Translations under genes and position numbers: made by a program
Shown here: positions 46,292 to 61,006 of the stretch, in pieces
How the letters are laid out: each line of letters opens with the position of its first letter
Position numbering within the stretch: position 1 is the stretch's first letter
The notes under the pieces: model-generated
Database searches by the model: none
The model's input: only the letters and a program-made list of their open reading frames with translations
Told to the model about the DNA's origin: nothing
DNA from: Coniferiporia sulphurascens
Lineage: Eukaryota > Basidiomycota > Agaricomycetes > Hymenochaetales > Hymenochaetaceae
Direction: 5' to 3'
Length of the DNA stretch: 64,000 bases
Assembly (NCBI GenBank): GCA_002794785.1
Contig: NBBA01000005.1
Span: 806,001 to 870,000 of the forward strand

Positions 46292-47889
46292 ATGTCGAGT
46301 TCAGATTCTGTTTCTGTATTTGCAGAGGGGACGTTCGAGGAACAGGTAGTGACTGAATTTGTCAGAGGAACAGCTATTAACTGCTATCCCAGGTTCAAGA
46401 GCTCGTGGATTATATCGCCCGTTCAAGACCAGAGTCTGAGCGTCCAGCTTTCAGGGAGCCTTTCGCTGAAGCCCTGAAGACCGCAGAAGGGCAGAGGACG
46501 TTAGGAGACGATTCCGAAAGAAAAAAACAAGTAACTCTGCAAGTAGTGGAGGTGCTGGACGGCTTGGGGGAAGGATCCGACAAAGGTGAGCGAATATATG
46601 CTTCTCGGGTTTTCCCTTTCACTTCAGTTCAATTGCGATATTCACCGATATGAGCAGAAACTGAGGGATTCTTCAACCTCCTATCCTCTCACCTGGTTGC
46701 TTTGTGCTCACCAGACGCTCCTGAGTTCTTGAAATCCGTGTTGGGTCTTCTCGACGCCATCTCGCAACAATCTCCTGGCGAACGTCCGTTCGTCAGGTAC
46801 CGGGTGTACGTCCATGAGATTTCCTCGTACTATTTGGCTTTTAAAAAAAATAGGACAGACTTGCAAACCTCTTCAATGCCATTCCACGCACGTCACCTGC
46901 ACGCCTTCTTGTATGCAAGGCGTTGCTCAAGCTGACGGCGGAAAAGGACGAGCTGGATACATTGCAACTATCACACGCGGACGTTGAAAGGTGGCTAAAC
47001 GAATGGGAAGTTTCTCCGGAGGAGAAAAGCGATTTTCTGAAGACCGTCGTGGACATTTTCACGGAAACTGGTCGACCGTGCGTCATACGTCTCTTCCCGC
47101 TTCCCATCCTTGACGTCTATCTTTTTTGCTATTTAAGTGAAACTGCGTATACGTTCCTCATCTCCTATGTCCGATCGGTGTCGTCACCTGCATCAGCGGA
47201 GTCCGCTAGTTTGCAGCTTATAGCGTTGGCTCTCCGGCTTCCGACAGTTTTCAATTTCGATGCGCTGCTCAAGCTGGAGGCCATCCAGGCTGCAAATTCA
47301 CACGAACTATTCGGTCTTCTCCAGATCTTTGACAAAAAGGGTCTGAGCGAATTCAGATCTTGGAAGGAAAGAAACCAGTCGATATTAGAAGAATACCGTA
47401 CGTACGAGTGACTCAAGTATAAAGTTGGTCACTCATCACCTCATAGAACTGGATGCACCGAAGTTGGAGTGTAAAATTCGGCTTTTAATCCTGTCGGAAC
47501 TCGGATGCACGAAGATTGGTCAGAACATCCCTTACGTTGACATAGCCTCGACCTTGCAGATCGAGGTGCCCGAAGTGGAAAAATGGGTAATTGATGGTGT
47601 GTCGGCTCGGCTATTCGATCAGGACAAATTACTAAATACGCTTGTGCCTACTCACCAAGTCATTCGGGCAGGGCTTCTCTATGGAAAACTATCTCAGACA
47701 ACCCAAACGCTTCTCGTCATCCGTGCTTCTCCACGTGGATTTGCCGCAGAGCAGTGGGCTGCTCTCGAGCAGCGCCTCCTTGCTTGGAAAGAAGGTCTTA
47801 CTGGGGTGCAGAGCGTCCTTTCCGCTGCGCGGCAGACGGGTGGTGTCCTCCCGGCTAGCTCTGGAATTACCCAAGAGCAGGCAGCGTAG
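46292..47889 (+). CDS. Eukaryotic translation initiation factor 3 subunit M
   Basis: PCI-domain subunit of eIF3, which organises the 43S preinitiation complex. Six exons (46292-46345, 46393-46585, 46658-46796, 46859-47077, 47138-47397, 47447-47889) join to 435 residues. Helical repeats include VQELVDYIARSRPESERPAF, EFLKSVLGLLDAISQQSPGE, RLANLFNAIPRTSPARLLVC and WLNEWEVSPEEKSDFLKTVV. The PCI winged-helix part reads LECKIRLLILSELGCTKIGQ, IPYVDIASTLQIEVPEVEKW and VIDGVSARLFDQDK. The C-terminal helix has QWAALEQRLLAWKEGLTGVQ, which matches the eIF3m ending. COP9/proteasome PCI subunits are less similar in this last segment. Confidence 0.92.
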
Positions 47890-49372
47890 TTAGATATGTC
47901 TGTGTTACGTACGTTCACTCTGGTTTTACGTATCGTTTTGTCTAAAATCTATTTTTAACGTCGTCTCGGCTTGTTGTATGGTTTTGTGGCTACAACTCAA
48001 AAGCTGACCCTTCCAGTGCAAATCTGCGTAGGTGAGGCGAAGTTGGTCCTGTGATGATTCCTTGTCCTCAAAACTGACAATTTACTCGGCAACCGGCGCC
48101 GGAAACGTGTGTCCCCAAAGTCTCTCAACGCGTGGCGGCTTAAGTTAGATCCGGCTGTGGTTTATATGCTCAAGCTTGACGAGCAACCGCCCAGCCCCTC
48201 GTCCTACTGTGCTCTAACGACGCTTGAAAGCTCTGAAACTAATCTACTAAGAGCAGTTTGACCGAAGCCCGCACCACTCCTCGTGGTCCAGTGCACAAAC
48301 AAGCCAGCGCTCCCGCGGAATTCTGACTACTTTTACTGTGGACTAGGAAATCATATATTTGACTGGCCATTCTCCCGCTCAAATGCTAGTACTTTTGCGC
48401 ACTGGGGTACGGTGGCAGGGGCCGACTGGGGCCATGTCCCGCGAATTTTGGAACCCAATCTCAATATCCCGTAAGACCATATCTTCGGAGATATGTTGTC
48501 TTGAATATATAACTTGGTCCTATTGGACGTTGCTAGCAAGAAGGATAGAACGCTTTGTAGCAGTGTTCCCCCTTCGGTGAGTAGAGCATGGTTGTATTTC
48601 TGCCAGCTCAGGCTCCATATTATTCGTCTATGCGTTCTTACTCAAAATCGTTTAGCTTGGACATTCTCCGGCCATCGGGTATACAGAAACGCCCCAGTCC
48701 GTGTATTATCGGACGTCAGGGGAATAATACGTTTTAAATTCTTGTACTTTTGATTTATTTTATTTTATTCCCCTTCCTCGATTTTACAAAATTTTCGAGG
48801 TTATAATCATCAATTGTGCCCACGTTTATGCACGTTCCAGACTGAGCAGCCAGCAACGCTTTCAATTTCGCCTCATGCCTCATTATCATAAGCCAAATAT
48901 TTTCCTCAAGCACGTCTTCCTTGTTCTTCTCGGGTGTGTCCATATTCAATCTCTACGGAAGTCAGGAGGGTGGATGGCTTCGGCGAATTTAAGGAGATGC
49001 GGTGCGTTCCACTTTCCTGTTCCTGCGGCGCTCTCCGGAATTTCACGTCTTCCTACTGTTGACGGAAACACGGTATGTGGTTTTGGACAGGTTATCCCAT
49101 TATGAACCATTGAAAGCACGAGCAGATGCTTCCAGAGCTTTCCGTTGTAGTCCATATCGGCCATTCATCGCGGTGCGAGTGCCACGGGGTCTCCGTAGCC
49201 ATCGCCGCAAGACGTCGAGATAAAGCTCCGGTCCAAAGTGCACCTTGGCCAGTTCTTCTACAAATCTTAGAACCCAGCCCCTAAAGGCCCCCTACTCTCG
49301 ACTTACCACCGAACACTCTAACGCGTGCGGCCCAGTTTTCTGCCCCCGACAGCCACGAGAGAATGGGCGATG
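47890..49372. other. Gene-poor stretch right of eIF3m
   Basis: About 1.5 kb. Apart from the weak leftward frames near 48755-49164 I see no gene, and no clear transposon ends. A short TTTATTTTATTTTATT run lies at 48756-48775. Confidence 0.4.
48755..49164 (-). CDS. Possible small two-exon gene, unrecognised
   Basis: Weak candidate. A frame starting at the ATG at 49164 reads MADMDYNGKLWKHLLVLSMV. If spliced with a donor near 49060 (ACA/GTAGGA) and an acceptor near 48952 (CGTAG), it continues phase-correctly into ENIWLMIMRHEAKLKALLAA and ends at an AAAAT repeat. The implied intron (about 107 nt) is longer than most here. No domain is recognised, and this could equally be a chance open frame or the end of a decayed gene. 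Confidence 0.2.
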
Positions 49373-49380
49373 TATATAAG
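49373..49380 (+). promoter_or_regulatory. Canonical TATA box before the small gene at 49427
   Basis: TATATAAG, 46 bases before the ATG at 49427, in otherwise GC-rich DNA. The short leader that follows (a CT-rich ATCCCCATCTTCTACCATCA) is typical of a compact, strongly expressed fungal promoter. Confidence 0.6.
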
Positions 49381-49426
49381 AGCGGGGGCGTAAGTGGTCT
49401 ATCCCCATCTTCTACCATCAACATAC

Positions 49427-49986
49427 ATGTCTTCGATCCTTCAACAGACGGTCCCATCTTCCCTCCCCTCTATCGCTCTCCCCCTTCACACCAATAATAC
49501 CACTCGCAGCACGGCAAGAGGTAGATACCCCCTACGACTTCACACCAGTTTTCGTGCGCTGATTTCATTTAAGGCACCGTCGAGCTCAATAACTGTCAGC
49601 CTTACCTCTCTGCCGTACTTAATGTCACTTCTCCGGCTGATATATCTATCTCAAGACCTTCAAAAGAAGGGTCGCGCAACAGCCCTGAGCTGGGAGGAGA
49701 GCACCGAAGGGCCCGAGCATGCGCCTGTTTGGAGTTGCACATGCAAAAGTACTCAATAACATACCCTTTCTGTGCCGAACGAATGCTAATGCTCCTCCCT
49801 CTCAGTCGATGGTGTGAAACATGGCGTGCGTTCTTACAAATGCTCGGAATCTTGCTTTCAGCTATAGCTGACCTCACGGAATTTATACGACAGACCGGCA
49901 AAGGCTTAAGCAAACAGGAGGCTCGGAATGAGGCATCTGCAGTTGCGATGAAATTCATTAGAGAGGCCGAGAAATCTGGCGAATAG
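49427..49986 (+). CDS. Candidate small three-exon gene, unrecognised
   Basis: Three exons (49427-49520, 49574-49748, 49806-49986) join in phase to 149 residues. Both introns are GT-AG and of the usual local size (53 and 57 nt). The first 31 residues (MSSILQQTVPSSLPSIALPL...) are Ser/Thr/Pro-rich. The middle contains three cysteines in a short stretch (ARACACLELHMQ) and the C-terminal third is helical: WRAFLQMLGILLSAIADLTE then GKGLSKQEARNEASAVAMKF. No family is recognised. A TATA box sits at a suitable distance upstream. There is no classic signal peptide. The second intron is in frame without a stop, so retention would also give a protein. Confidence 0.5.
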
Positions 49987-52900
49987 ATCGAGGGATGTAC
50001 GAGACGGATTATACACCTTTAGCTGTTTTGTGATTGTTCGTAGCCATTTCCCAAGCCTTTACTCCTATACACAGACCCAGATGGCTTCTACACACATGTT
50101 CCTGTCCTCAACCAAAGATTTAAACTCTACCCGGGAGTCCCGTCCCCCGCAAAGCCGGTGGGAAAGACACGCGCAACCCCCGAGGTTTCGGTGTATTAAA
50201 AAAGCGTTGACAGGCCATGCGGTCCGTACGTGTGTACAGCCATATGATCCGGGTTTATTTGCGTAAGTGTTTGGATCGACAGGCATAGACAACGACCGAA
50301 GATCCTAGAGTACGGTTGCGGGCTGAGGAGTTCGGCTCAAAGTAGGACCACGATTCAGTGCTTCCATGTAAAGCTGTAACAATGATGGAGTATTTGCCTC
50401 GGGTAAAGGTTGGGGGATGTGGTATACCCGACCTTGAGTGAACTCGAATGTATGATACAAATGAAGAATAGAATGGACCTCACTGCTTATACAACATCCC
50501 CCACCCCCTAACACCCCCCCTGTCGTCGTAACAGTAAAAGAGATGTGGTCGTGCAGTTGCAGTGACAACATGATTACTTCTCGTGTGTCGGTAGATCGTG
50601 CACGCGCGGTCGAGTCGTGCTGTAAGGACTGCATTATTTAAGAGTGAGGGGGAAAGGCAGTCCACTTAACCGAATTACGAAAAGCGGCGAGCACCGCAGA
50701 AACGTATAACCAAAACTCGATCCTCGGACGTTGAGGAAGGAGAGATGGTAGGGATAGTGAATATGTGTGCGCTCGTGGCAGGAAGATAGAGGCCCGTCTG
50801 AGAAAGGGTCAGATAGTATGGAGACACTAGTGGGCTCAGGGATGAACCGGGGAGTAACAGGGTGTGTGGCGGAAACGGGTGGTGTTGATGTGGTGGATGG
50901 CTGAAATCGAGTCGATAAAAGGAGAATACCGTTTGACCAATGTTCGAAGGGATATTCGGTTGATCGATGCCCGATTCATGGAAACCCTATTGCGGAGCGT
51001 GTGGGCGGTGGATGGGAGAGACCGTCGCTCCTGTCCACTCCGCGCCCGCGACCAGAGTTTGCTTGAGGTGGCCACCGTTTACGATCTGCAACGGGGATGC
51101 AGATGTCGAGGAGCGAAAGGAGGGAAAAGGTATACCAAAGGGGCTTTTGAAGGGGGATAACAGACTGATGGGTTAAGGTGCGACTGGTGGGGGGACTCGG
51201 ACAAGGAAAAAATAAAGAGGAGTGTAAATATGGGCGTCCAGGAGTACCGCTCATACTGGCTGGTCATATATCCACCGTAGTGGGAATGCAACGTAGTATC
51301 CTAGGACAAACGGACGTTTGGCACACGGACGTGTAAAGGGCTGGAGAATGGTGGAAAGGCAATTGCCCAGAGCGTACACTTCCACCCCTGGCGGGGCTTC
51401 TTGGTAAGGCTCGACCACTCGGGCCGCGGCAGTCAAAAAGCCCCTAGTTAAATTGCTCTGCATTTTTTTCCAGCTTTCAACAGCTCGATTATTAAATTGC
51501 TGGTAGGATGCACCAGCAGTGCTTGCCTTGAACTTGCCAACTAGTTCACCATGAATTTTCGTCTCTCAAGTCTATTGGCTGACTTGCGGGACTGCTAAAG
51601 GACGAACACACATTCGTGTTGTGGACCTGGGTAAGGGGTGAGGGGAATAAACCTCGTTCAGGGAGATACATTCCTGCAAGTCCCCCCCCCTCCTGATAAT
51701 TAGCCAGCTGCGAACAGCCTGAGAGGCGGAATGCGTTGCAGATAACCCTCTACAGAAGATGACAGCACTATGCGCTGTGGGGACTGCTGCTATGTGCAAT
51801 AAACCAGCACCTTCATCGCTCCCTTGTAATCAATAGGAGGACGGATGAATATGATCTGCATTGCCGAGCCAAAATCACCATTTTCAGCCGTGGACCATTA
51901 CCAAACTGGTACGCTCTTGGAAGAAAAGTAGGGTAGCTTACACAAAAGGCAGGAATTTCCCAAATATTAGCGACGTTCCGTATGCTGGAAACTAGCCAGC
52001 CGGTTCCCTGTGAACGCGGCGACAAGGTAAACTGCAGCCGACGGGGGCCAGTGTGGACTGAAGCGCGGCCTGTCACTGAAGAAAGCACTTAGCATAGTTT
52101 GCTCATAGTTGCCGTCAATGTTGTGTTATGCACACCATTTTGCAGATTCAAGACTGTTCCGACTTAATGAATACTTACTGCGCAAACTGGTGGCCAGTTA
52201 GAGACGTATCAGAACCTTGCTTCTTTGGTAGGCCGCGAAGATGATCTCTGCCTGTTATGGTCGGCCTGGGGTTTCTAAACCTTAAGTTTCCGTATTCGAG
52301 TCGAATGTAAATCCCTTGTTAATTTCCCCGAGGCCAGTATATCCGAGTTTCTTCACATTAATATCAACGAATATTAATTTCGGGTTTTCCGACGGAGCAT
52401 AGTTGAATAGTTCTCTAGGTCCAAATTGCAAATCGTCCAGAAATCGCTGTTGGCAATCAGGTAGAAGACGGGGCGTGATGCGAACAGCGGTGACAAGTTG
52501 TAATGTCACCCAGCGTCGATCCCCGCCCCTTTTCTAGACCTCGCTTATGGGGCGTTTTGCGCAGAACTTCCGCATCCCGGATCTGGTAAATGTCAATGAT
52601 CAGTTCTGGGTCATCGTCCCGATTTCCCGATTGATCCTACTAATGCACAACGTCGACTCACTGAACAGACTAAAAAAAAACTAACAAATAGAATCACTAC
52701 GCGCGCACAGCCTCAGCACCATCACGAGTCTTTTTTTTTCTTAAACCGCGCTTCGCGACTCAGTATACGACTCACCCCAGGATGTCCCTTTTTCCTGGGG
52801 ACTCAAGGCAGCGGAGGGTAGGGAGTGTGTTCGACTTGCAGATCTCAAGAAACTGAGTACTGGCAGAAAGGCAAGGGGGGAAGCTCCCTCTTTATACGTA

Positions 52901-53337
52901 TACGGGCTGTAGCACAGCACTATATTTAGAGTTTGAGTGGAGGAGTAAAAAGCGCAGCAAAGAAATTCCGGTCCAGCCCCTGGTATTGGAATGGAGCGCG
53001 TTGATATTCTGTGGAACGCTCACCGTACAGTTTTAAGTTTCATAAGTATACGTCCTTATACGAACCGTATAGCTTGTCGAAAGCATGCCTGATTGAGTTA
53101 TTAGAAGCATCGGCGATAGTATCCACAAGCACAGATCAGGCACTTCTGTCTTACGGCACTACAACCTATGGAAAGTGAAACGGCTATGCAACTTCCGATT
53201 ACCTTTCTAGCAGTTCTGCCGAAAATTTGCTTTTGTTATTATTAGCGGGAATGTCCCCTTAGCCAGACCCTAGACTACAAACAGATAATGTACAGCGCAC
53301 GCAAGAAAGCATATCCATCGACGGAAAATGCCACGGG
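49987..53337. other. Gene-poor stretch, 3.3 kb
   Basis: Only short open frames below about 110 codons without family resemblance, on either strand. I found no long repeats, LTR termini, polyA-linked ends or tRNA-like cloverleaf. Several homopolymer tracts occur (for example A and T runs at 52670-52740). It may hold decayed elements or noncoding transcripts, but nothing supports a call. Confidence 0.45.
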
Positions 53338-54773
53338 TTAGTCCCAAGGCTCGGCCCAGCCCTCGGATCCACTCCGTGAAGTCGGTTTCTCGTTCACCGA
53401 AGAAGTAATCCTACCCTCGGATTTCCCAGTTGTCTGGTAAGCAGGCGTTTCAGCCACCGCGACCACATACGTTCCCGACGAGTCAAATTTTTTCGAACAT
53501 GGCTCGAGTTGGAGGGGCGGGGGCGGAGAGCGCCTTCGTTTAGGAATAGGGGTGCGGACAAACGGGGGCCGATGTGATGCAAGGCTGCTGCTCGGCGAGG
53601 AGGAAGCGCGCGGAGGGTATGCGTGTAAATCATCGCCTTCCTCCGTTTCGTCCGAGCTTGCACGCGACGACGAATACTTCTGTTCTTCCCCGGAAGATTT
53701 CTGAGAGTTTATTGACTGCGGGCGGGAGCGCACAGGTCCGGGGTTCTCAATATCGTATCTATGTGATAAATTGGGCCCTTCGTCACCGTCGTCATCATCA
53801 TCGTCATCACTGGGGACTGCACTAAACAGGGGCTCGCGGTCTGTTGAAAGTCCCGATGCCGAGTCCGAAGTGCGGAGGGAATCTTGATAAGCCGTAGCCT
53901 TTACGATGGAGTCTATGAGCCAGAATTGTAGGACATTCATGACGATTGGGAACAATCCCATAACGCTTTGGACGACAATCAGGTAAGGAGCATCTTGCAA
54001 TGACCAAGCAACTCACACTATAACCTGCGTCGCATCCTTTCCACCAGTCCAGCTAAGGAGCCAGTCTCCGAATTTGAAAATTCCGGGCCATGCAGCAAAC
54101 AGACCAATGACGGCAACTTTCATAGTAGAGAGCGAAGCTACGTAAACGGCAGCTTGTCGCAGCCAATGTCGAATGGAAGGTGGTTCGCCGTATTGACCGG
54201 ATTCAAAGCCCTTCAAGTGTAGTATATTCGTGAATGCATGAGTGATGAGGTGATGGACGAAGTAAATTATCCCGATGCCTGATATTTAGTTGAGAAGAGA
54301 CGACAAAAAGAAAACAGGAAACGAACCTAAAGTGGTGTCGATGAGAATATTGAGAAAATAGAGAGCACATGGATTCCCCGACGCATGATGAGCGCCGACA
54401 TCAGATATTAAAACATTCACCCCATGAACAAACATCTGTCCGGCTATCTGCTTCGATACATCGAACATCCTGAGGACGCACGGTCAGCGTCAGACTTTGG
54501 GCACAGCGCATAGCGGTACCAAATTTTCCATGGTCGCTTTGGTTTCTCCCTATGGCGCTTTAAAACGAGAGACAAAATGACGAAGACTCCCATTAAGGCT
54601 TGCACCACCTGTGTGACAGTCTGATCTGAGTATTTCGAACCAACAGCCACTTTTTGCAACGACAAGCTCACAAGTGCGGTGGGTCCAAGCAGCCGGCATT
54701 TGCGCTGGTCAACGGGAAAATCATCATCAAAGAATGACAACGGGGGTGTGTCGTCAAGCGGTTCGGTCATCAT
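53338..54773 (-). CDS. STIMATE/TMEM110-family vacuolar or ER membrane protein
   Basis: Multi-pass membrane protein of the family that includes human STIMATE (TMEM110), an ER protein at plasma-membrane contacts, and fungal vacuolar membrane proteins. The first exon is 54773-54672. The second starts at 54608, after a 63-nt intron that is in frame without a stop. Family blocks: CRLLGPTAL then VVQALMGVFVILSLVLKRHR, EKPKRPWKIWMFDVSKQIAG, QMFVHGVNVLISDVGAHHAS, GNPCALYFLNILIDTTLG, and LKGFESGQYGEPPSIRHWLR. AAWPGIFKFGDWLLSW and GLFPIVMNVLQFWLIDSIVK follow. About five hydrophobic helices are visible. The cytosolic C-terminus is long, acidic then Ser/Pro/Arg-rich, with an eight-residue Asp run (SDDDDDDDGDE). 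The paired ATGs at 54773 open the protein. It is divergent from the Sec18 gene, 204 bp apart. Confidence 0.9.
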
Positions 54774-54977
54774 GGTTGGGGAGTGCGACGACACCTCACT
54801 AATTTGTAGGTAAGTAGTAGCAGTCACGGCGACAGTGACCAAGCGCAGCCGCAACGCGCAGTGGGCAACAGCCTCGAACAACCCTTTCTGAAGAACGACT
54901 ACCATCCCGCAAAAGCAGACGCGGCGGTTTACGGACAAATAGACAACTAACGATTGGAAAACTATATACACCTCGTC

Positions 54978-57884
<2,907 letters not shown>

Positions 57885-58291
57885 GCTGGGCTCATCTTTC
57901 CCGGACGGCCTCTCCTAGACGTCTTTGTATTACGATTGAATTTCGATGGATTGTTGTATGTGTAAAATTACGGCTTCAGTCGCCCATAATGACGATTCTA
58001 GTAAGAAGGCAGACTGGATTTTGCCAAATTCCTACAAATACCAAAAGTGTCTTCATGAAATGAAGTCGCTGTCGGGTACACATTTTGTAGCGGTAGGACA
58101 AGAAAGCTGGTTTTGTGTCTAAAACATCCTAGGTTCCGTACAGTTGAATACACTGTATTAAATCAGAGCAGGTCGAACATGGCGTCGCCACTAGGACCGC
58201 AAAAGCTGTAGTAGACCACGCCCGCGACTCTAACACCTTATATATGTCGCTTAGTCCCTTCGGACGGGTGGGCTCTAACTCGGTCTGTCTA
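57885..58291. other. Convergent intergenic region
   Basis: About 400 bp between the SEC18 stop (+) and the stop of the leftward DUF2009 gene. Presumably both 3' UTRs; no feature recognised. Confidence 0.4.
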
Positions 58292-60644
58292 TCACCATTC
58301 TCCGTCAAATCCAATAAATCCTGCTTGGTATTTTAACACAGAACCCTTATATTGAGTATGCCATATAAACTTACCTGCCAAGAGAAAGACAGGGAAATAT
58401 CGCTTTTTTTCTAGCAAACTTGTCCAATGCCATGCCGACGTTAAACGACCGTCAATGCAGGATCCAGCGTCAAAGAACTGAATCGTCGTCAGATCTCCGA
58501 GCAGACTTCAGCTCAAGCAACCACGCTCACATTGTCAGCGCCGGACCCATCGAATGCATGGCGGAAGAAATCCCCTAATATCTCTTTGTAGAGATTGTCA
58601 TCCGAACCAAATTCATCCTCTATATATGAGCGTAAGGCTGGCTTCTCCATGAGGTTCGGTATCTGGGCCAGGACGTTGCATATTGGAAGAAGAATACGGT
58701 AGATCTGCGAGTATTTATCTGGCAGGCTAGGATAAGTATGGATGCCCTTTGAACGGACGACATGCGACCCACCAATGAACATTAGAGCATTCGGGACATT
58801 GTGGTCGCCCATATGAATAACTGATGATCCGACCCAGCTGCCGATGTTCGTCTGTGCCCGATGCAATATTGCATGCATCATTCGAGAAGTCTTCGGCGCG
58901 GCCTGCACTCGATTTAATCCCTGTCCGGTGTCACGGAGACGATAAGAGATGTCCGGGGATAATAAATCCTGGTCTGCTAGAGACCAGAGATGGAACATAT
59001 CTGCAGGAAAGAGTATGCCTAAGACACTGTCTACAAAAACGTTGGAATTTAACTTCAAACAGACCATGCAGGATTTCCCTCCACAACGTCAAGCTTTGCA
59101 GGACATAGGCATATTGTCTGGAGTGGTCATGGCTCAACCGAGCGCCAGCCTTACCGCTTCTAATTGCGAGTGAAGTTTTATTGTCCTTTGTATGCGATGG
59201 ATGGAAATGTTCCTTCAAGTACGCAATCATTTTTTCGCAGGGGTCGCGATTGGCGCGAAGGAATGCGTGATTGTCACCAATGCTATACAGACACTGGCGA
59301 AGTGCCTCTTGGGTCAAGTCTCCGCGGGCATATTTAGAGGAGAGTGCTTCAATAGCTTGCTCTTTTCTTTTGATGTCCCTTTGGATCTCTCGTCTTGTTC
59401 GTCCCTCAGAGTATATTTCTAATGTGGCTGCGGTGACGAGGTTATCGCGCAGGAGGTCTAAGGCGCCATGCCGGTCGAGTACTACATGGTAATGTTAGTT
59501 ACGAAGTTATAAAAAATATACCAAGTTAAGTACCATTATAAACGGTTTCTATTGGTTTGATGCATGAAAAGTTCAGCATGTTCTTAACTTCCGAAATTTG
59601 GCTATCCTGCGATCGGAGAAATCAACAAAGCGCGAAATGTTTGAGAAAAAAAGCGCACCTGAAGAATATAAATTAGCTTTCCGTATGTCGTTCGCATCTT
59701 ATCAGGGTTCATAATTTTGTGTCTACGTCCAAGCTCGAAGATTTTCTGATAGAAGTCTGCATTGGCCTCGAAGTCACGATCCGTGAATAATTCTTGACCC
59801 TACGCAAATCATTACTTCAGCTCATTTTGGGCGCTGCGAGGTGTACAGACCTGCTTATAGTCTGCTGCGAGCACAAGACCAGAGAGGATTGCGCATAGCT
59901 CACGAATCTGCTGAACAATGCGCTTCATCTTTGACCCATAGACTATAGTGTCGATCTTGTCTGTATACTCAGAGACCTGAAGTGCGGCTTCAAGCAATCG
60001 CAGGTACTTCCTCTCAACCAGAGTGAGTCGTAACGGGACAAATTTGGCTCGGCTCAGAAACCATTCGCCGACGTCTTCGCCCACTTTTGGTTGCTCGCCA
60101 CTCGCTTGGGGTACTGACGGAACTTGGACAGGTTCGCTAACCTCTTCCCAATCAGCATCCTCATCCTCGTCCATCTGTAAAGGGTATAAAAGTTAAAGGT
60201 AGTACAATGGAGCATATACAGGTCTCGGACCTTGTTCCCGTCATTATCCGTTTCGTTTTTGCCAGCCTTTCCCGCCTTGTGTCTGATTTGCCCCAAGTCG
60301 AGCGGCTTGTGCTTGTGCTGCTTCCGAGAGCCTTTACGGTGTTGCGATGCGAAACACACCTCACAATAGTCATCTGCGCAATCTTCACAATGCACCTGGG
60401 CGGGCTGGTCTGTGCATACGCGTACGCGTCGAAATCAATCACGTCGCTCACGGACTTATTATAACGCACCTTCGCATTCTACACAGAAGCCTTCTTTCGC
60501 AGAGGGGCCAGCCTCCTCATCCCAACCCTCCGCACCCTCTTCGGGGATATCTTCGGCGGGATACACATCCTCATGGCTATCGGAGCTTAGGATGCCTGCA
60601 AGGGAGAGGCCCGTCTGATGCGTCGCTGGTTCATTCCCGCTCAT
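58292..60644 (-). CDS. DUF2009 (UPF0652) protein with B-box-like zinc finger
   Basis: Conserved eukaryotic protein of unknown biochemical function. The ATG at 60644 opens MSGNEPATHQTGLSLAGILS. An acidic leader leads into a cysteine/histidine cluster split by an intron: FCVECE joined to DQPAQVHCEDCADDYCEVCF, ASQHRKGSRKQHKHKPLD, a B-box-type zinc site. The DUF2009 core follows: VGEWFLSRAKFVPLRLTLVE, RKYLRLLEAALQVSEYTDKI, then GSKMKRIVQQIRELCAILSG, LFTDRDFEANADFYQKIFEL and NMLNFSCIKPIETVYN. The C-terminal half has IGDNHAFLRANRDPCEKMIA and YLKEHFHPS, then MGDHNVPNALMFIDKYSQIY and FFDAGSCIDGRLTSAWHW. It ends GFIGFDGEW at the TGA. At least eight exons are needed, and several internal splice ends are approximate. 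Homologous domains elsewhere also pair DUF2009 with a B-box. Confidence 0.9.
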
Positions 60645-61006
60645 GATGCAAATGCGGTACCCGGCTTGAAGGATCTTGTCTAAGCCGTGACTGAGCTCAG
60701 GTCAAATGTGCACTGCCGTACACCTAAGAGCGGATACAACGTGCCCTCCGTCCTCTAAAAGATTTCGTATGGTTTTCATTATGGGGAGAAGTGACTGCAT
60801 ACACGGTCCGCAAATGGAATGTTGCTCCCACAGTAACTAAAACGCCCGATTCAGCAACCACTTGTGGCATGCGCTGCCGTCCTGCGGCCCGCGGTCGCAT
60901 TCAGCCTCCTGATTTCAAGTTTGCACCAACTTCCGTTGTAACCACTTTCAGCGGTCTAAGGCAGATTTGTACTCATCTATTCTATCAACTGCACCTGCTC
61001 TTTGGG
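60645..61006. other. Divergent promoter region, DUF2009 gene and GLC8
   Basis: About 360 bp between divergent start codons. No open frame of note; presumably both promoters. Confidence 0.4.
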
